This document shows positions 29,913-39,039 of a stretch of DNA of 64,000 bases, piece after piece (position 1 is the stretch's first letter; every line of letters starts with the position of its first letter). The notes under the pieces were generated by a model. That model was not told the DNA's origin. It saw only the letters and a program-made list of their open reading frames with translations, and did not search any database. The DNA comes from Microbacterium sp. RU1D (GTDB lineage Bacteria > Actinomycetota > Actinomycetes > Actinomycetales > Microbacteriaceae). The stretch spans positions 1 through 64,000 of the forward strand of contig NZ_FTPQ01000002.1 of assembly GCF_900156435.1 (NCBI RefSeq). The letters run 5' to 3'. The position numbers were made by a program, and so were the translations under genes.

Positions 29913-31240
29913 AGCAGCACCCGCCCCGCGATGTCGGTGCTGCGGTAGGTGCCGTCGACCACGAGCGCGTCGCCGTCGAGCCACGCCAGGTCGCTGTCGT
30001 GGTGTCGGGTGTGCACGAGCACGACGTCGGGGTGGAAGGCGCCGGGATCGGCCAAAGAGTCGCGCTCGCGACCGGAGTCGAGGTGGATGTGCGGGGCGTG
30101 GGTGTCGACGTACTGCACCTCGGCGCCGACGTCGAGCAGGTGGTCGATGATCTCGAGGGCGGGCGATTCGCGCAGGTCCGCGACGTCGGGCTTGTAGGTC
30201 ACCCCGACGACCAGGACGCGGGCCCCCAGTGTGCCCTTGCCGGCACGGCCGAGCACGTCGCGGATGCGTTCGACGACCCGGCGCGGGCGTGCAGCGATGC
30301 GCGTCATGGCTTCGGTGATGACACCGGCGTCGACGTGCAGGGCCTTGAGCTGCCACAGGAGGTAGTGCGGATCGCACGGGATGCAGTGCCCGCCCACGCC
30401 CGGGCCGGGGTAGAACGCCATGAACCCGTAGGGCTTCGTGCTCGCCGCCTCGATCACCTCCGTGACGGGCACGTCGAGGGCGCCGCAGATGTCGGCGAAC
30501 TCGTTGGCGAGGGCGATGTTGACCGCGCGGAAGGTGTTCTCGAGCAGTTTCGTCATCTCCGCCGTCGCCAGGCTCGACACCCGGTGCACCCGGGCGGCGT
30601 AGCGCGAGAGCAACCGGGCTCCCTCCTCCTCGCAGCGGGGCGTGGCGCCGCCCACGACGCGCGGGACGACCTCCTGCGCGAAGCCGACGTTGCCGGGGTC
30701 GATGCGCTCGGCGCTGAAAGTGACGAAGACGTCGCGGCCGATCTCGAACCCCCGCTCGCGCAGCGGCTGCTCGACGAGGTCGTGCGTGCAGCCGACGTAG
30801 GTGGTGGAGGTCAGCATGACGAGCTGCCCCGGGCGGGCCGCGGCGACGACGGTGGCGCACGCGGCCCGCAGGGGAGCGAGGTCGGGGACCTGCTGGTGGT
30901 CCACCGGCGTGGGGACGCACACGACGATGGCGGCCGCCCGAGACAGCTCGGTCACGTCACCGGTCAGACGGAAGTCGCCCGGGCGCCGCAGCGCGGCATC
31001 CAGGCGCTGCCTGTCACTGTCGATCAGGTCGGCCCCGCGGGCGGCGATCGTCCGAAGACGGCGCGACGACACGTCGAGCGCCAGGACGCGCGAGCCGCTG
31101 GCGTGATACGCCAGTGCCGTCGGCAGTCCCACGTACCCCAGGCCCACGATCGCGACGTCGAAGTCGAACCGGGGCGGGACGGGGGCGGGCGAGGGCGGAG
31201 ACACGGTGACCGCTTCGGCTCGCACATCGAGTGTGGACAT
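29909..31240 (-). CDS. UDP-N-acetylhexosamine 6-dehydrogenase (WbpA-like)
   Basis: 443 residues of the UDP-glucose/GDP-mannose dehydrogenase superfamily. It shows the NAD motif VAIVGLGYVGLPTALA, the segment TSTTYVGCTHDLV, FSAERIDPGN, and the catalytic cysteine in GPGVGGHCIPCDPHYL. SAERIDPGN and GGHCIP-DP are typical of UDP-GlcNAc/ManNAc dehydrogenases rather than UDP-glucose dehydrogenases, so the likely product is a UDP-N-acetylaminouronic acid. Two close ATGs exist; I chose the second (31240) because GGAGG is 6 nt before it but touches the first. First gene of the minus-strand operon, diverging from the GT2 gene. Confidence 0.88.
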   Translation of the reverse strand: MSTLDVRAEAVTVSPPSPAPVPPRFDFDVAIVGLGYVGLPTALAYHASGSRVLALDVSSRRLRTIAARGADLIDSDRQRLDAALRRPGDFRLTGDVTELSRAAAIVVCVPTPVDHQQVPDLAPLRAACATVVAAARPGQLVMLTSTTYVGCTHDLVEQPLRERGFEIGRDVFVTFSAERIDPGNVGFAQEVVPRVVGGATPRCEEEGARLLSRYAARVHRVSSLATAEMTKLLENTFRAVNIALANEFADICGALDVPVTEVIEAASTKPYGFMAFYPGPGVGGHCIPCDPHYLLWQLKALHVDAGVITEAMTRIAARPRRVVERIRDVLGRAGKGTLGARVLVVGVTYKPDVADLRESPALEIIDHLLDVGAEVQYVDTHAPHIHLDSGRERDSLADPGAFHPDVVLVHTRHHDSDLAWLDGDALVVDGTYRSTDIAGRVLL

Positions 31241-31606
31241 CTTCATCCTCCAACGACGGGGTCCGAGGGGGCGATGGGGGGCCAGGCCCCCTCGGACGAT
31301 TCGGGTGCTGCGGGGTGGGAGGCGGCCGATCGATCGGGTGTCGGCGCTGATCCGCGGCCCACGTTGCTGCGTCGCCGACATCGGGGTCAAGAGTCGCCGA
31401 TCGATCGTGCGGGGTTCCGCCGCCCGCACCGCGATATGCGGGGAACCGCAAGGGCGAGTGCGGTCCGCACCGGGTGCGCCGAGCCCGTTCCGGCGTACCG
31501 TCGGGACCGATCCGCGACCCGGAAGCGGATCGAGGGATGCCGCTCGCCGGCGCCCGCGGCAGCTCCCGGGCCACCGTCCGGACCGTCGCCTCGGAGAGGG
31601 GAAGCC
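31241..31606. other. Divergent intergenic region of the polysaccharide locus
   Basis: About 365 bases between the dehydrogenase and the GT2 gene, with no credible coding frame. It carries two exact copies of GCCGATCGATCG (31325-31336 and 31396-31407), 71 bp apart, each holding the palindrome CGATCGATCG. They could be operator sites for a regulator of both directions. Promoters were not recognised with confidence. Confidence 0.55.
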
Positions 31607-32920
31607 ATGACCGTGGCGCTCATCATCATCGTCGCCGTCTGCACGGTCGGTGCCTCGACCCTGGTCTGGGGGACCGTCGCCGTGGTCCGTCTCGTGGTCG
31701 AGCGGAACCGCAAGCCGGGCCTTCTCACCCCCTCGATGTACTACCGGGGCGACGAGGTCGCCGTGCTGATCGCCGCGCACGACGAGGAGCTCGTGATCGC
31801 GGATGCGGTGCGGGCGGCCCGCCGACTCGTTCCTGCACGCAACGTCTTCGTCGTCTCCGACGGGTCGCGAGACGACACGGTCGCGCGCGCGCGTGCCGCG
31901 GGGGCGACCGCCTGGGACCTTTCGCCCAATCGCGGCAAGGCGGGGGCGATCCGCGCCGGACTGGAACGCTTCCGCATCGCGGACCGCTTCCCCCTGCTCC
32001 TCCTCCTCGACGCCGATTCGCGGCCCCGGCCCGACTACCTGCACACCGCGCTGCCCCTGTTCACCGACGACGGGGTCGTCGCCGTGGCCGGTCGCGCGAC
32101 CACCTCGACCGACACGCCGAGCACCCGGATGGGACGCTTCCTGACCGCTTACCGCGAGCGCACGTATCTCTGCACGCAGTACCTGCACAAATTCGGTCAG
32201 GCGGCCGCGGGAGCGGATGCCGTCGCGATCGTGCCCGGGTTCGCGAGCCTCTATCGGACCGACGTCCTCGACCGCATCGACATCGATGCCCCGGGTCTGT
32301 CGATCGAGGACTTCAACATGACCTTCGAGGTGCACGCGAAGAGACTCGGACGCATCGCCTTCCACCCCGCGTGCGCGATCGCCGAGACCCAGGATCCCGC
32401 GGTGCTGCGGGACTACTCCGCCCAGGTGCGACGGTGGAGCCTCGGCTTCTGGCAGACGCTGCGTCGCCACGGGTTCCACCGCGGGCTCTTCTGGCTGTCG
32501 GTGGACGTGTTCGCGTTCGAGACCGTCGTATCGAGCCTCGTGCTCGTGGCGATCCTGCCCCTGCTGGTGCTTGCGGCCGTCGCGGCAGCGATGAGCGCGC
32601 TCGGCACCGGCGAGGAGGCCGCGATCGCGGGGGAGGTGGCGGCGCAGGTGCCGCTGGTGCCCCTTCTGATCGGATTCGTGTTCGTCGATCTGGTGATGAG
32701 CGTTTTCGCCTGTCTCGTGTCGCGCACGCGCCCACGGCCGGTGATGCTGCTGTATCCCCTCATGCGCGTGTGGGATGCCGTTCTCTGTCTGCGCGCGTTG
32801 AGCGCCGCGTGGGGGCGCCCCTCCGACGGGCGCTGGCGCAGCCCCGACCGACGCGCGGCCGCGCGCCCGACGTCGGCGCAGACCCGTCGCGGCCGGAGGG
32901 CGGCGGGGCTCGCGGCGTAG
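31607..32920 (+). CDS. Processive GT2 polysaccharide synthase (PNAG/hyaluronan/chitin synthase type)
   Basis: 437 residues. One N-terminal transmembrane helix (about 3-30), a cytoplasmic GT-A domain, then three or four C-terminal helices. The catalytic motifs of processive beta-glycosyltransferases are present: VSDGSRDDT (UDP binding), LLLLDADSRP (D,D), the acceptor IEDFNMTFEV with ED, and QVRRWSLG (QxxRW). Enzymes with this layout polymerise UDP-GlcNAc or UDP-GlcNAc plus uronic acid and extrude the chain. ATG 31607 follows GGAGAGGGGAAG. The divergent operon would supply aminosugar precursors and a deacetylase. The polymer cannot be named from sequence. Confidence 0.87.
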   Translation: MTVALIIIVAVCTVGASTLVWGTVAVVRLVVERNRKPGLLTPSMYYRGDEVAVLIAAHDEELVIADAVRAARRLVPARNVFVVSDGSRDDTVARARAAGATAWDLSPNRGKAGAIRAGLERFRIADRFPLLLLLDADSRPRPDYLHTALPLFTDDGVVAVAGRATTSTDTPSTRMGRFLTAYRERTYLCTQYLHKFGQAAAGADAVAIVPGFASLYRTDVLDRIDIDAPGLSIEDFNMTFEVHAKRLGRIAFHPACAIAETQDPAVLRDYSAQVRRWSLGFWQTLRRHGFHRGLFWLSVDVFAFETVVSSLVLVAILPLLVLAAVAAAMSALGTGEEAAIAGEVAAQVPLVPLLIGFVFVDLVMSVFACLVSRTRPRPVMLLYPLMRVWDAVLCLRALSAAWGRPSDGRWRSPDRRAAARPTSAQTRRGRRAAGLAA

Positions 32921-32948
32921 CGGGAGGTCGCGCGGGCCGTTGAGCTCA

Positions 32949-32976
32949 GGCGTGCGGGTGTCCGGACCGACGCCTC
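32949..32976. terminator. Weak hairpin between converging GT2 and LuxR genes
   Basis: AGGCGT (32949-32954) pairs with ACGCCT (32971-32976); the loop contains the small palindrome GTCCGGAC. It lies in the 64-bp convergent gap and could act in both directions. Confidence 0.35.
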
Positions 32977-32984
32977 CGCCGCGG

Positions 32985-35543
32985 TCAGCCGACCGCGCCG
33001 CGCAACCGGCCGACGAGCTGCACGCGCGAGGTCACCCCGAGCTTGCGATAGATGCCCGTCAGCCGCAGCTCCACGGTGCGCAGCGAGACGAACAGCGCCG
33101 AAGCGATCTCGCGGTTGCGCAGCCCGCGCTCCACCAGCTCGACGATCTCCCGCTCGTGGGCGGTGAGCGCGCCCCTGCCCTCTCCCGTGCCCGTGGCCGG
33201 CATGAGGGGGCGCAGGGCGGACGCGGCGTCCCGGGGGAGACAGCGCTCGCGCGCGCGACGCAGGCGGGAGTGCTCGAGCGGGGCGTCGTCGCTGCGGAAG
33301 ACGCCCTCCGCGACACGGAACGCCTCGAGACCGTCGCGGTCGGAGACGCACACGGCCCGCGACCGTGCGAGCGCGAGGATCGTCCACCGTCGGGGCGGCG
33401 CCGCCGCCGCATCGCTCTCGAAGCGCTCGAGCTCGCGGCGGGCTTCGGCGTGTCGCCCGGCGAGCCACAGCGCCTCCACGAGATCGGCCTGGGTGCGCAT
33501 CATGGCCGGGTCGGCCCCGGAGGCCGCCGTCCGTGCCGCACACAGGAGGTCGACGGCCTCGGTGTATCGGCCGTCCGCGAGGAAGACGGATCCCTCGACG
33601 CCGTCGAACCACGGCAACAGCGCGGTCGCGCCTTCCCGCCGAGCGCGCTCCCGGCCCTGCCGGACGAGGTCCTCGGCGCCGACGGGTGGCGACTGCAGCG
33701 CAGCCGCGGCCGCCAGCACGAGGGTACTGGCGGCGTCGGAGCTGCGCCCGGGGATCCACTCGCGTCGCCAGGCCGTCACCGCCTCCTGCGCGGACTCCGG
33801 GTCGCCGGCACGCACGTCGATCGCGACCGACTGCCGCAGCAGGTGCTCCCTCCACATCGGTGCGATCCGCGGCGACCGATCGAGCTGCGCCCGCACGACG
33901 CGACGTGCGGCGGGGTACTCTTCGTGCAGCAGGTGGAGTCCCGCCCACAGCAGCGCCTGCTCGACGGGCGTCTCGTCGTCGGGGACGTCGATCGCACCCG
34001 TCTCGGCCCCACCGACCGCGTCGGGCGGAGCGCCGAGGGGGCGGCATCCTCGCATCTCATCCGCGATGCGCGCCAGCAGAGCCGTCTGCGTCGACGCGAC
34101 CCCCCGCTCGATGGCCATCGCCACGCACGCGACAGCCGCGTCGACCTCTCCGCGGTGCAGGTGCAGCGCCGCGCTCTCGCACAGGAGCATCTCGGATGCC
34201 GCGGGGTCGGCGCCGATGCGTGGATCGGCGTGCGCCAGCACGCTGTCGTCCACGACGTGATCGGCGACCGCACCGGCGCGCAGCCGGGCGATGGCCGCCC
34301 GCAGCCGGGTGTCGGGGTCGGCGCTCACCCCCGCCCTGCGGAGGTAGTGCTGAGCGAGGAGGTCGTGACCGTCGAGCACCATGGCGTCGCCGAGCTCGAC
34401 GAGGAGGTCGCAGCGCCGCGACTCGTCGATGTCGCCGGCCAGCGCGCGTTCGGCGAACTCCACCGCGGCGACGACCTCGTCCTCGCGCGTGAGCAGGACG
34501 GCGCCCTGCAGGAGGCGAGCCCGATCGGCGGCGGGGTCCAGGAAGCTCTCGTGCCACCGCCGCGTCGCCGGATAGTCGACCGCGTGGTCTTCCGCCGCCC
34601 GCGCGTGCAACGCGCGGCGCTGCTCCGGACGCAGGCGGGCGTGCCTCCTCAGCCGGTGGGCCGTGTCGGCGATGCGCGCGAGCTCGCCGTGCACGACGAC
34701 GGTGCCGTCCTCCAGCAGGTCCTCGACGTCGACGCCGTCGGCGCGGGCCGTGTCGCGCAGCCTGTCCATGGCGTAGACGGGACCGACGGCGAGCAGGTCG
34801 AGAAGGGCCGACAGACGCGGATCGTGCTGGCGGTCGTTCCGCGGCCGTCGGTGCGAGGCCGGATCGACGACGCGCAGGGGCAGGGCCAGAGGATCTTCGC
34901 CGGTGACCTCGGCGGGTGTCAGTCGCAGGGCCGTCAGGATGCCGGGGTCGCCCGCCGTCAGCTCGGCGACCACGTGCAGCACGGCGCGCGCCGCGCCGGG
35001 GCCGAGCACGTGTCCGGCGAGCTCGACGGACTCCGCGAACGACAGACGGCGGATGCGGGTCTGCAGCAGTCCCGCGAAGTCATGCCGGCCCTCGAACGTG
35101 CCGATCGTCGCCATGACGCTCACCCCGGTACCGCGCAGCCGCGCGAAGACGTAGGACAGCACGTTGATGCTCGCACTGTCCATCTCGTCGAGGTCGTCGA
35201 TCACGACCAGGCACGGGTCGGCGCGCAGCAGGTGCAGGGTGCGGCTCACCTCCTCGGCGATCAGATGCTCCGGCCAGTCACGTCCGCGTGCGATGACGGT
35301 GTCCACGGCCGCGCTGCGGACGTCGTCCAGCGCCGAAATCACCGCCGTGAGCCCCGAGAGCGGCCACATCCGCTCGTTCGGGCTCGCGGTGAGCAGGACG
35401 CCGCCGTGTCGCGCGGCGATCTCGCGCGCGAGCGTCGTCTTCCCCGACGCGATGTCTCCGACGAAGAGTCCTGCCGCACCGCTTCCGGAACCGATCAGGC
35501 TCGCCGCGACCTGCAGTTCTCGTTGACAACCGACGATTGGCAT
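32985..35543 (-). CDS. LAL-type LuxR-family transcriptional regulator
   Basis: 852 residues. Large ATP-binding LuxR regulators have an N-terminal STAND/AAA ATPase, a long helical repeat middle and a C-terminal LuxR HTH. Here Walker A is GDIASGKTT (about residue 30), Walker B is LVVIDDLDEMD (about 115), TPR-like helices fill about 350-770, and the HTH is LTAHEREIVELVERGL...NREIASALFVSLRTVE near the C-terminus. Such proteins sense ligands and activate nearby secondary metabolism or sugar genes. It converges on the GT2 gene, so control of the polysaccharide locus is a fair inference. ATG 35543 has GAGGGAG upstream. Confidence 0.88.
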   Translation of the reverse strand: MPIVGCQRELQVAASLIGSGSGAAGLFVGDIASGKTTLAREIAARHGGVLLTASPNERMWPLSGLTAVISALDDVRSAAVDTVIARGRDWPEHLIAEEVSRTLHLLRADPCLVVIDDLDEMDSASINVLSYVFARLRGTGVSVMATIGTFEGRHDFAGLLQTRIRRLSFAESVELAGHVLGPGAARAVLHVVAELTAGDPGILTALRLTPAEVTGEDPLALPLRVVDPASHRRPRNDRQHDPRLSALLDLLAVGPVYAMDRLRDTARADGVDVEDLLEDGTVVVHGELARIADTAHRLRRHARLRPEQRRALHARAAEDHAVDYPATRRWHESFLDPAADRARLLQGAVLLTREDEVVAAVEFAERALAGDIDESRRCDLLVELGDAMVLDGHDLLAQHYLRRAGVSADPDTRLRAAIARLRAGAVADHVVDDSVLAHADPRIGADPAASEMLLCESAALHLHRGEVDAAVACVAMAIERGVASTQTALLARIADEMRGCRPLGAPPDAVGGAETGAIDVPDDETPVEQALLWAGLHLLHEEYPAARRVVRAQLDRSPRIAPMWREHLLRQSVAIDVRAGDPESAQEAVTAWRREWIPGRSSDAASTLVLAAAAALQSPPVGAEDLVRQGRERARREGATALLPWFDGVEGSVFLADGRYTEAVDLLCAARTAASGADPAMMRTQADLVEALWLAGRHAEARRELERFESDAAAAPPRRWTILALARSRAVCVSDRDGLEAFRVAEGVFRSDDAPLEHSRLRRARERCLPRDAASALRPLMPATGTGEGRGALTAHEREIVELVERGLRNREIASALFVSLRTVELRLTGIYRKLGVTSRVQLVGRLRGAVG

Positions 35544-35680
35544 CCGAACGCTCCCTCTAGCGTGAGCCGAGGAGCGACGATCGCGATCGTCGCGCCGGCT
35601 CAGGATGCCCCCCTGCAGGAAGGGTAGGCCGCCGCGTCGGCGAAGACAAGAGCCGGACGATTTCTCGTCGAGAACCCGAA

Positions 35681-35711
35681 AGGGGCCCGGATGCCGCGCA
35701 TCCGAGCCCCT
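35681..35711 (-). terminator. Terminator of the pentose phosphate operon
   Basis: AGGGGCCCGGATG pairs with CATCCGAGCCCCT (one mismatch) over a 5-nt loop. In the minus direction it is followed by TTTCGGG and lies about 44 bases past the pgl stop. Confidence 0.75.
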
Positions 35712-35754
35712 CGCGCCGTCGATGTTCCCGTCGGATCCCCGCGCCGTCGGAGCG

Positions 35755-36546
35755 TCAGTACTCGCGATCGATGAGCTGCGGCGGCACCTGATCGGCGGCC
35801 ACCTCGTCCACGAAGAACGCCGTGCGCCGACGGCCCTTGGCGCCGGCCGCGGGGACGCTCTGGTAGCTCGCCCCGGCGAGGGCGAGGCCGAGGGCGGCCG
35901 CCTTGTCGGCCCCGGCGATGACCATCCACACGCGCTTGGACGAGTTGATGACCGGGCGAGTCAGCGACACGCGGTCGCTCGGCGGCTTCGGCGAGTCCCG
36001 GACGGGCACGGTGGCGCGGTCGGTTACCGAGATCTCGGGACGGTCGGGGAAGAGCGAGGCGATGTGCGCGTCGGGGCCGACGCCGAGGAAGCAGATGTCG
36101 AACGACGGCCAGGGGCCGGTCTCGCTGCGGTCGGAGGGGGCGAACTGAGCGAGCTCGTCGGCGTAGGCGATCGCCGCGGCATCCAGGTCGAGACCGTCGT
36201 CGCTGGAGGCGACCGCGTGGATGTTCTCGGCCGGGATGTCGAGGTGGTCGAGGAAGGCCTCGCGCGCCTGCTTCTCGTTGCGGTCGTCGGAGTCGCGCGG
36301 CACGAACCGCTCGTCGCCGAACCAGAAGTGCACGAGCGACCAGTCCACGTCGGCGACGCGCGCATCGCGCGCCGCGGTGCGCAGGACCGCTCCGCCCATC
36401 GTCCCGCCGGTGAGGCAGACGTGCATGCGCTTGCCCTCGGTGACGCGCTTGACGATCCGGTTCATGAAGCGCGTCGCGACGTAATCGGCGAGGGCGTCGG
36501 CGTCGTGCTTGATGATGACGCGCTTGGCCGAGCCGTTGTCGGTCAT
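35755..36546 (-). CDS. pgl: 6-phosphogluconolactonase
   Basis: 263 residues. It hydrolyses 6-phosphogluconolactone in the oxidative pentose phosphate pathway. The family pattern is clear: HVCLTGGTMGGAV, WFGDERFVP with the conserved Asp/Glu/Arg, and FLGVGPDAHIASLFP with the catalytic His. The frame is open upstream but MTDNGSAK at 36546 is chosen because its ATG overlaps the opcA stop (ATGA), giving coupled translation. Last gene of the operon, followed by a terminator. Confidence 0.95.
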   Translation of the reverse strand: MTDNGSAKRVIIKHDADALADYVATRFMNRIVKRVTEGKRMHVCLTGGTMGGAVLRTAARDARVADVDWSLVHFWFGDERFVPRDSDDRNEKQAREAFLDHLDIPAENIHAVASSDDGLDLDAAAIAYADELAQFAPSDRSETGPWPSFDICFLGVGPDAHIASLFPDRPEISVTDRATVPVRDSPKPPSDRVSLTRPVINSSKRVWMVIAGADKAAALGLALAGASYQSVPAAGAKGRRRTAFFVDEVAADQVPPQLIDREY

Positions 36547-37490
36547 GACGCGTCCTTCTCGCTCGCCGCGAGCAGCAGATCGTGGCCCTCGGTGATGACC
36601 CGCCCGTAGAGCAGGTCGGGGTCGAGGCGACGCAGCTCCTCCGCCAGGCACTCCCGCAGGGTGCGTCGGGGGAAGGCGAGGTCGTGCGTGGGCTGACCGG
36701 GCTGGGTCAGCACCGCGATGCCGGCCTCGGGGCGCTCAAGCAGCGTGTCGCCGCTCGGTCGCGTCAGACGCACCGACTTGATGCCGCTCGCCCACTCGTC
36801 GGCGGGCAGGTACGCGTAGTCGACGGGGGCCTCGAGCTTCATGCCGAGCCACGCCGCCAGCAGCGCGGTGGAGGGCGAGTCGGCGGCACCGCGCACCTCG
36901 ATGGCGGTCACCGGCTCGAACGGCGGCTGATCCAGCACGGCGGCCAGCTGCTCGCGCCAGCGGGTCACGCGCGTCCAGGCGAAGTCGGTGTCGCCCGGGG
37001 CGTAGTGCTCACCGAGCTGCGCGACCCAGCCGGCGGGGTCGGCCTGCGACGAGGCGTCGGTGATACGGCGCTGGGCAATGCGGCCGATGGCCGAGCGCGA
37101 CGGGTTCTCCGGCGCCTCGGCGGGCCACCAGGCCACGACCGGGGCGTCGGGCAGCAGCAGTCCCGTGACGAGGCTCTCGGCGTTCGAGGCCGCCGCGCCG
37201 TGGGCGCGCAGCACCACGACCTCGCTCGCGCCCGCGTCGCCGCCGACGCGGATCTGCGCGTCGAGACGGGGCTCCTCGTCCTCATCGCCGAACAGCACGG
37301 CGATGACGCGCATCGGGTGCTCGCGCGAGGCGTCGTTCGCGGCCTCGATGACCTCTTCTTCGGCGCCGTGGTGCGTGATGATGATGAGCGTGAGCACGCG
37401 TCCGAGGGCGACGGCGCCGCCCTCTTCGCGCACGCTCACGAGGCTCTTCGAGATCGCGCTGACGGTGGTGTCGGGCAGATCGATGATCAC
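36543..37490 (-). CDS. opcA: Glucose-6-phosphate dehydrogenase assembly protein OpcA
   Basis: 315 residues. OpcA is an actinobacterial/cyanobacterial protein needed for assembly and redox control of Zwf. Recognisable parts are MIIDLPDTTVSAISKSL at the start, VLTLIIITHHGAEEEVIEAAN, the hydrophobic PDAPVVAWWPAEAP, and DLLYGRVITEGHDLLL at the end. The GTG start overlaps the zwf stop by 4 bp, and its own stop overlaps the pgl start, so zwf-opcA-pgl is made as one translational chain. Confidence 0.95.
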   Translation of the reverse strand: MIIDLPDTTVSAISKSLVSVREEGGAVALGRVLTLIIITHHGAEEEVIEAANDASREHPMRVIAVLFGDEDEEPRLDAQIRVGGDAGASEVVVLRAHGAAASNAESLVTGLLLPDAPVVAWWPAEAPENPSRSAIGRIAQRRITDASSQADPAGWVAQLGEHYAPGDTDFAWTRVTRWREQLAAVLDQPPFEPVTAIEVRGAADSPSTALLAAWLGMKLEAPVDYAYLPADEWASGIKSVRLTRPSGDTLLERPEAGIAVLTQPGQPTHDLAFPRRTLRECLAEELRRLDPDLLYGRVITEGHDLLLAASEKDAS

Positions 37491-39037
37491 GGGCGCCTCC
37501 AGGTGCGGCCGTCGCGGGCGAGGAGCTCGTCGGCGGATGCCGGCCCCCACGACCCGGGCGAATACTGTTCGAGCGGACCGCCCTCTGCGGCCCAGAACTC
37601 CTCGATCGGGTCGAGGATCTTCCAGCTGAGTTCGACCTCTTCGTGCCGCGGGAACAGCGGCGGGTCGCCCAGCAGGACGTCGAGGATCAGGCGCTCGTAC
37701 GCCTCGGGGCTGGCCTCGGTGAAGGCGTGGCCGTAACCGAAGTCCATCGTGACGTCGCGCACCTGCGTGCCGTCGCCGGGGACCTTGGAGCCGAAGCGGA
37801 TCGTGACGCCCTCGTCGGGCTGCACACGGATGACGAGGGCGTTCTGTCCGAGCTCCTGCGTCTGGCTGCGGGAGAACAGCTGCTGCGGCGCCCGCTTGAA
37901 CACCACCGCGACCTCGGTCACGCGGCGTCCGAGGCGCTTTCCGCTGCGCACGTAGAACGGCACGCCCGACCAGCGGCGCGTGTTGATCTCGAGCTTGATC
38001 GCCGCGTACGTCTCGGTGACGGACTCGGGGTTCATGCCGTCTTCCTCGAGGAAGCCGAGCACCTTCTCCCCGCCCTGCCATCCGCCGGCGTACTGGCCGC
38101 GCGCGGTGGCCTCGGCCAGGTTCTCGGGCAGCCGGACGGCGGCGAGCACCTTCTCCTTCTCGGCGCGGAGATCCGCGGCGTTGAAGCTGATGGGCTCCTC
38201 CATCGCTGTCAGCGCGAGCAGCTGCAGGAGGTGGTTCTGGATGACGTCGCGTGCGGCGCCGATGCCGTCGTAGTACCCGGCGCGACCGCCCACGCCGATG
38301 TCCTCGGCCATGGTGATCTGCACGTGGTCGACGTAGTTGCGGTTCCAGATCGGCTCGTACAGCTCGTTCGCGAAGCGCAGCGCGAGGATGTTCTGCACCG
38401 TCTCTTTGCCGAGGTAGTGGTCGATGCGGAAGATCGAGTCGGCCGGGAACGCGCTCTCGACGACCTCGTTCAGCTCGCGAGCCGAGGCCAGATCGTGCCC
38501 GAAGGGCTTCTCGATCACGACGCGGCGCCAGCCGGAGGTGTCCTCGGCCTTGTCGCCCACCAGGCCCGAGGCCTTCAGCTGGGTGGTGACCAGCGGGAAC
38601 GCCTTCGGCGGGATCGACAGGTAGTAGGCGTGGTTGCCCATGGTGCCGCGCTCGGTGTCGAGCTTGTCGACGGTGTCGCGCAGCCGCGCGAACGCTTCGG
38701 GGTCGTCGAACTCGCCCTGCACGAAGCGGATGCCCTCGAGGAGCTCCTTCCACGTCTCCTCGCGGAATTCCGTGCGCGCGTACTTCTTGACGGACTCGTA
38801 CACGACCTTCGCGAAGTCCTGGTCCTCCCAGTCGCGGCGGGCGAAGCCCACGAGCGCGAATCCGGGGGGAAGAAGCCCGCGGTTGGCGAGGTCGTAGACG
38901 GCCGGCATGAGCTTCTTGCGCGACAGGTCGCCCGTCACGCCGAAGATCACGAGCGCGCTGGGCCCCGCGATGCGGTTGAGTCGGCGATCCTCGGGATCGC
39001 GCAGAGGATTGTGACCCGGTGTGATCTCTACGACCAT
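37487..39037 (-). CDS. zwf: Glucose-6-phosphate dehydrogenase
   Basis: 516 residues. It oxidises glucose-6-phosphate with NADP+, the committed step of the oxidative pentose phosphate pathway. It shows the dinucleotide motif VIFGVTGDLSRKKLMP, the active-site signature RIDHYLGKE, and EKPFGHDLASA. ATG 39037 (MVVEITPGHNP) is 2 bp after the pgi stop. Length is typical. Together with tkt, tal, pgi, opcA and pgl it gives a nearly complete pentose phosphate set in one operon. Confidence 0.97.
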   Translation of the reverse strand: MVVEITPGHNPLRDPEDRRLNRIAGPSALVIFGVTGDLSRKKLMPAVYDLANRGLLPPGFALVGFARRDWEDQDFAKVVYESVKKYARTEFREETWKELLEGIRFVQGEFDDPEAFARLRDTVDKLDTERGTMGNHAYYLSIPPKAFPLVTTQLKASGLVGDKAEDTSGWRRVVIEKPFGHDLASARELNEVVESAFPADSIFRIDHYLGKETVQNILALRFANELYEPIWNRNYVDHVQITMAEDIGVGGRAGYYDGIGAARDVIQNHLLQLLALTAMEEPISFNAADLRAEKEKVLAAVRLPENLAEATARGQYAGGWQGGEKVLGFLEEDGMNPESVTETYAAIKLEINTRRWSGVPFYVRSGKRLGRRVTEVAVVFKRAPQQLFSRSQTQELGQNALVIRVQPDEGVTIRFGSKVPGDGTQVRDVTMDFGYGHAFTEASPEAYERLILDVLLGDPPLFPRHEEVELSWKILDPIEEFWAAEGGPLEQYSPGSWGPASADELLARDGRTWRRP

Positions 39038-39039
39038 GC

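Noticed and set aside
31607..32920. Hyaluronan synthase
   Set aside because: Motifs fit processive GT2 enzymes generally; the linked dehydrogenase is of the UDP-HexNAc type rather than UDP-glucose type, so hyaluronan is not supported.
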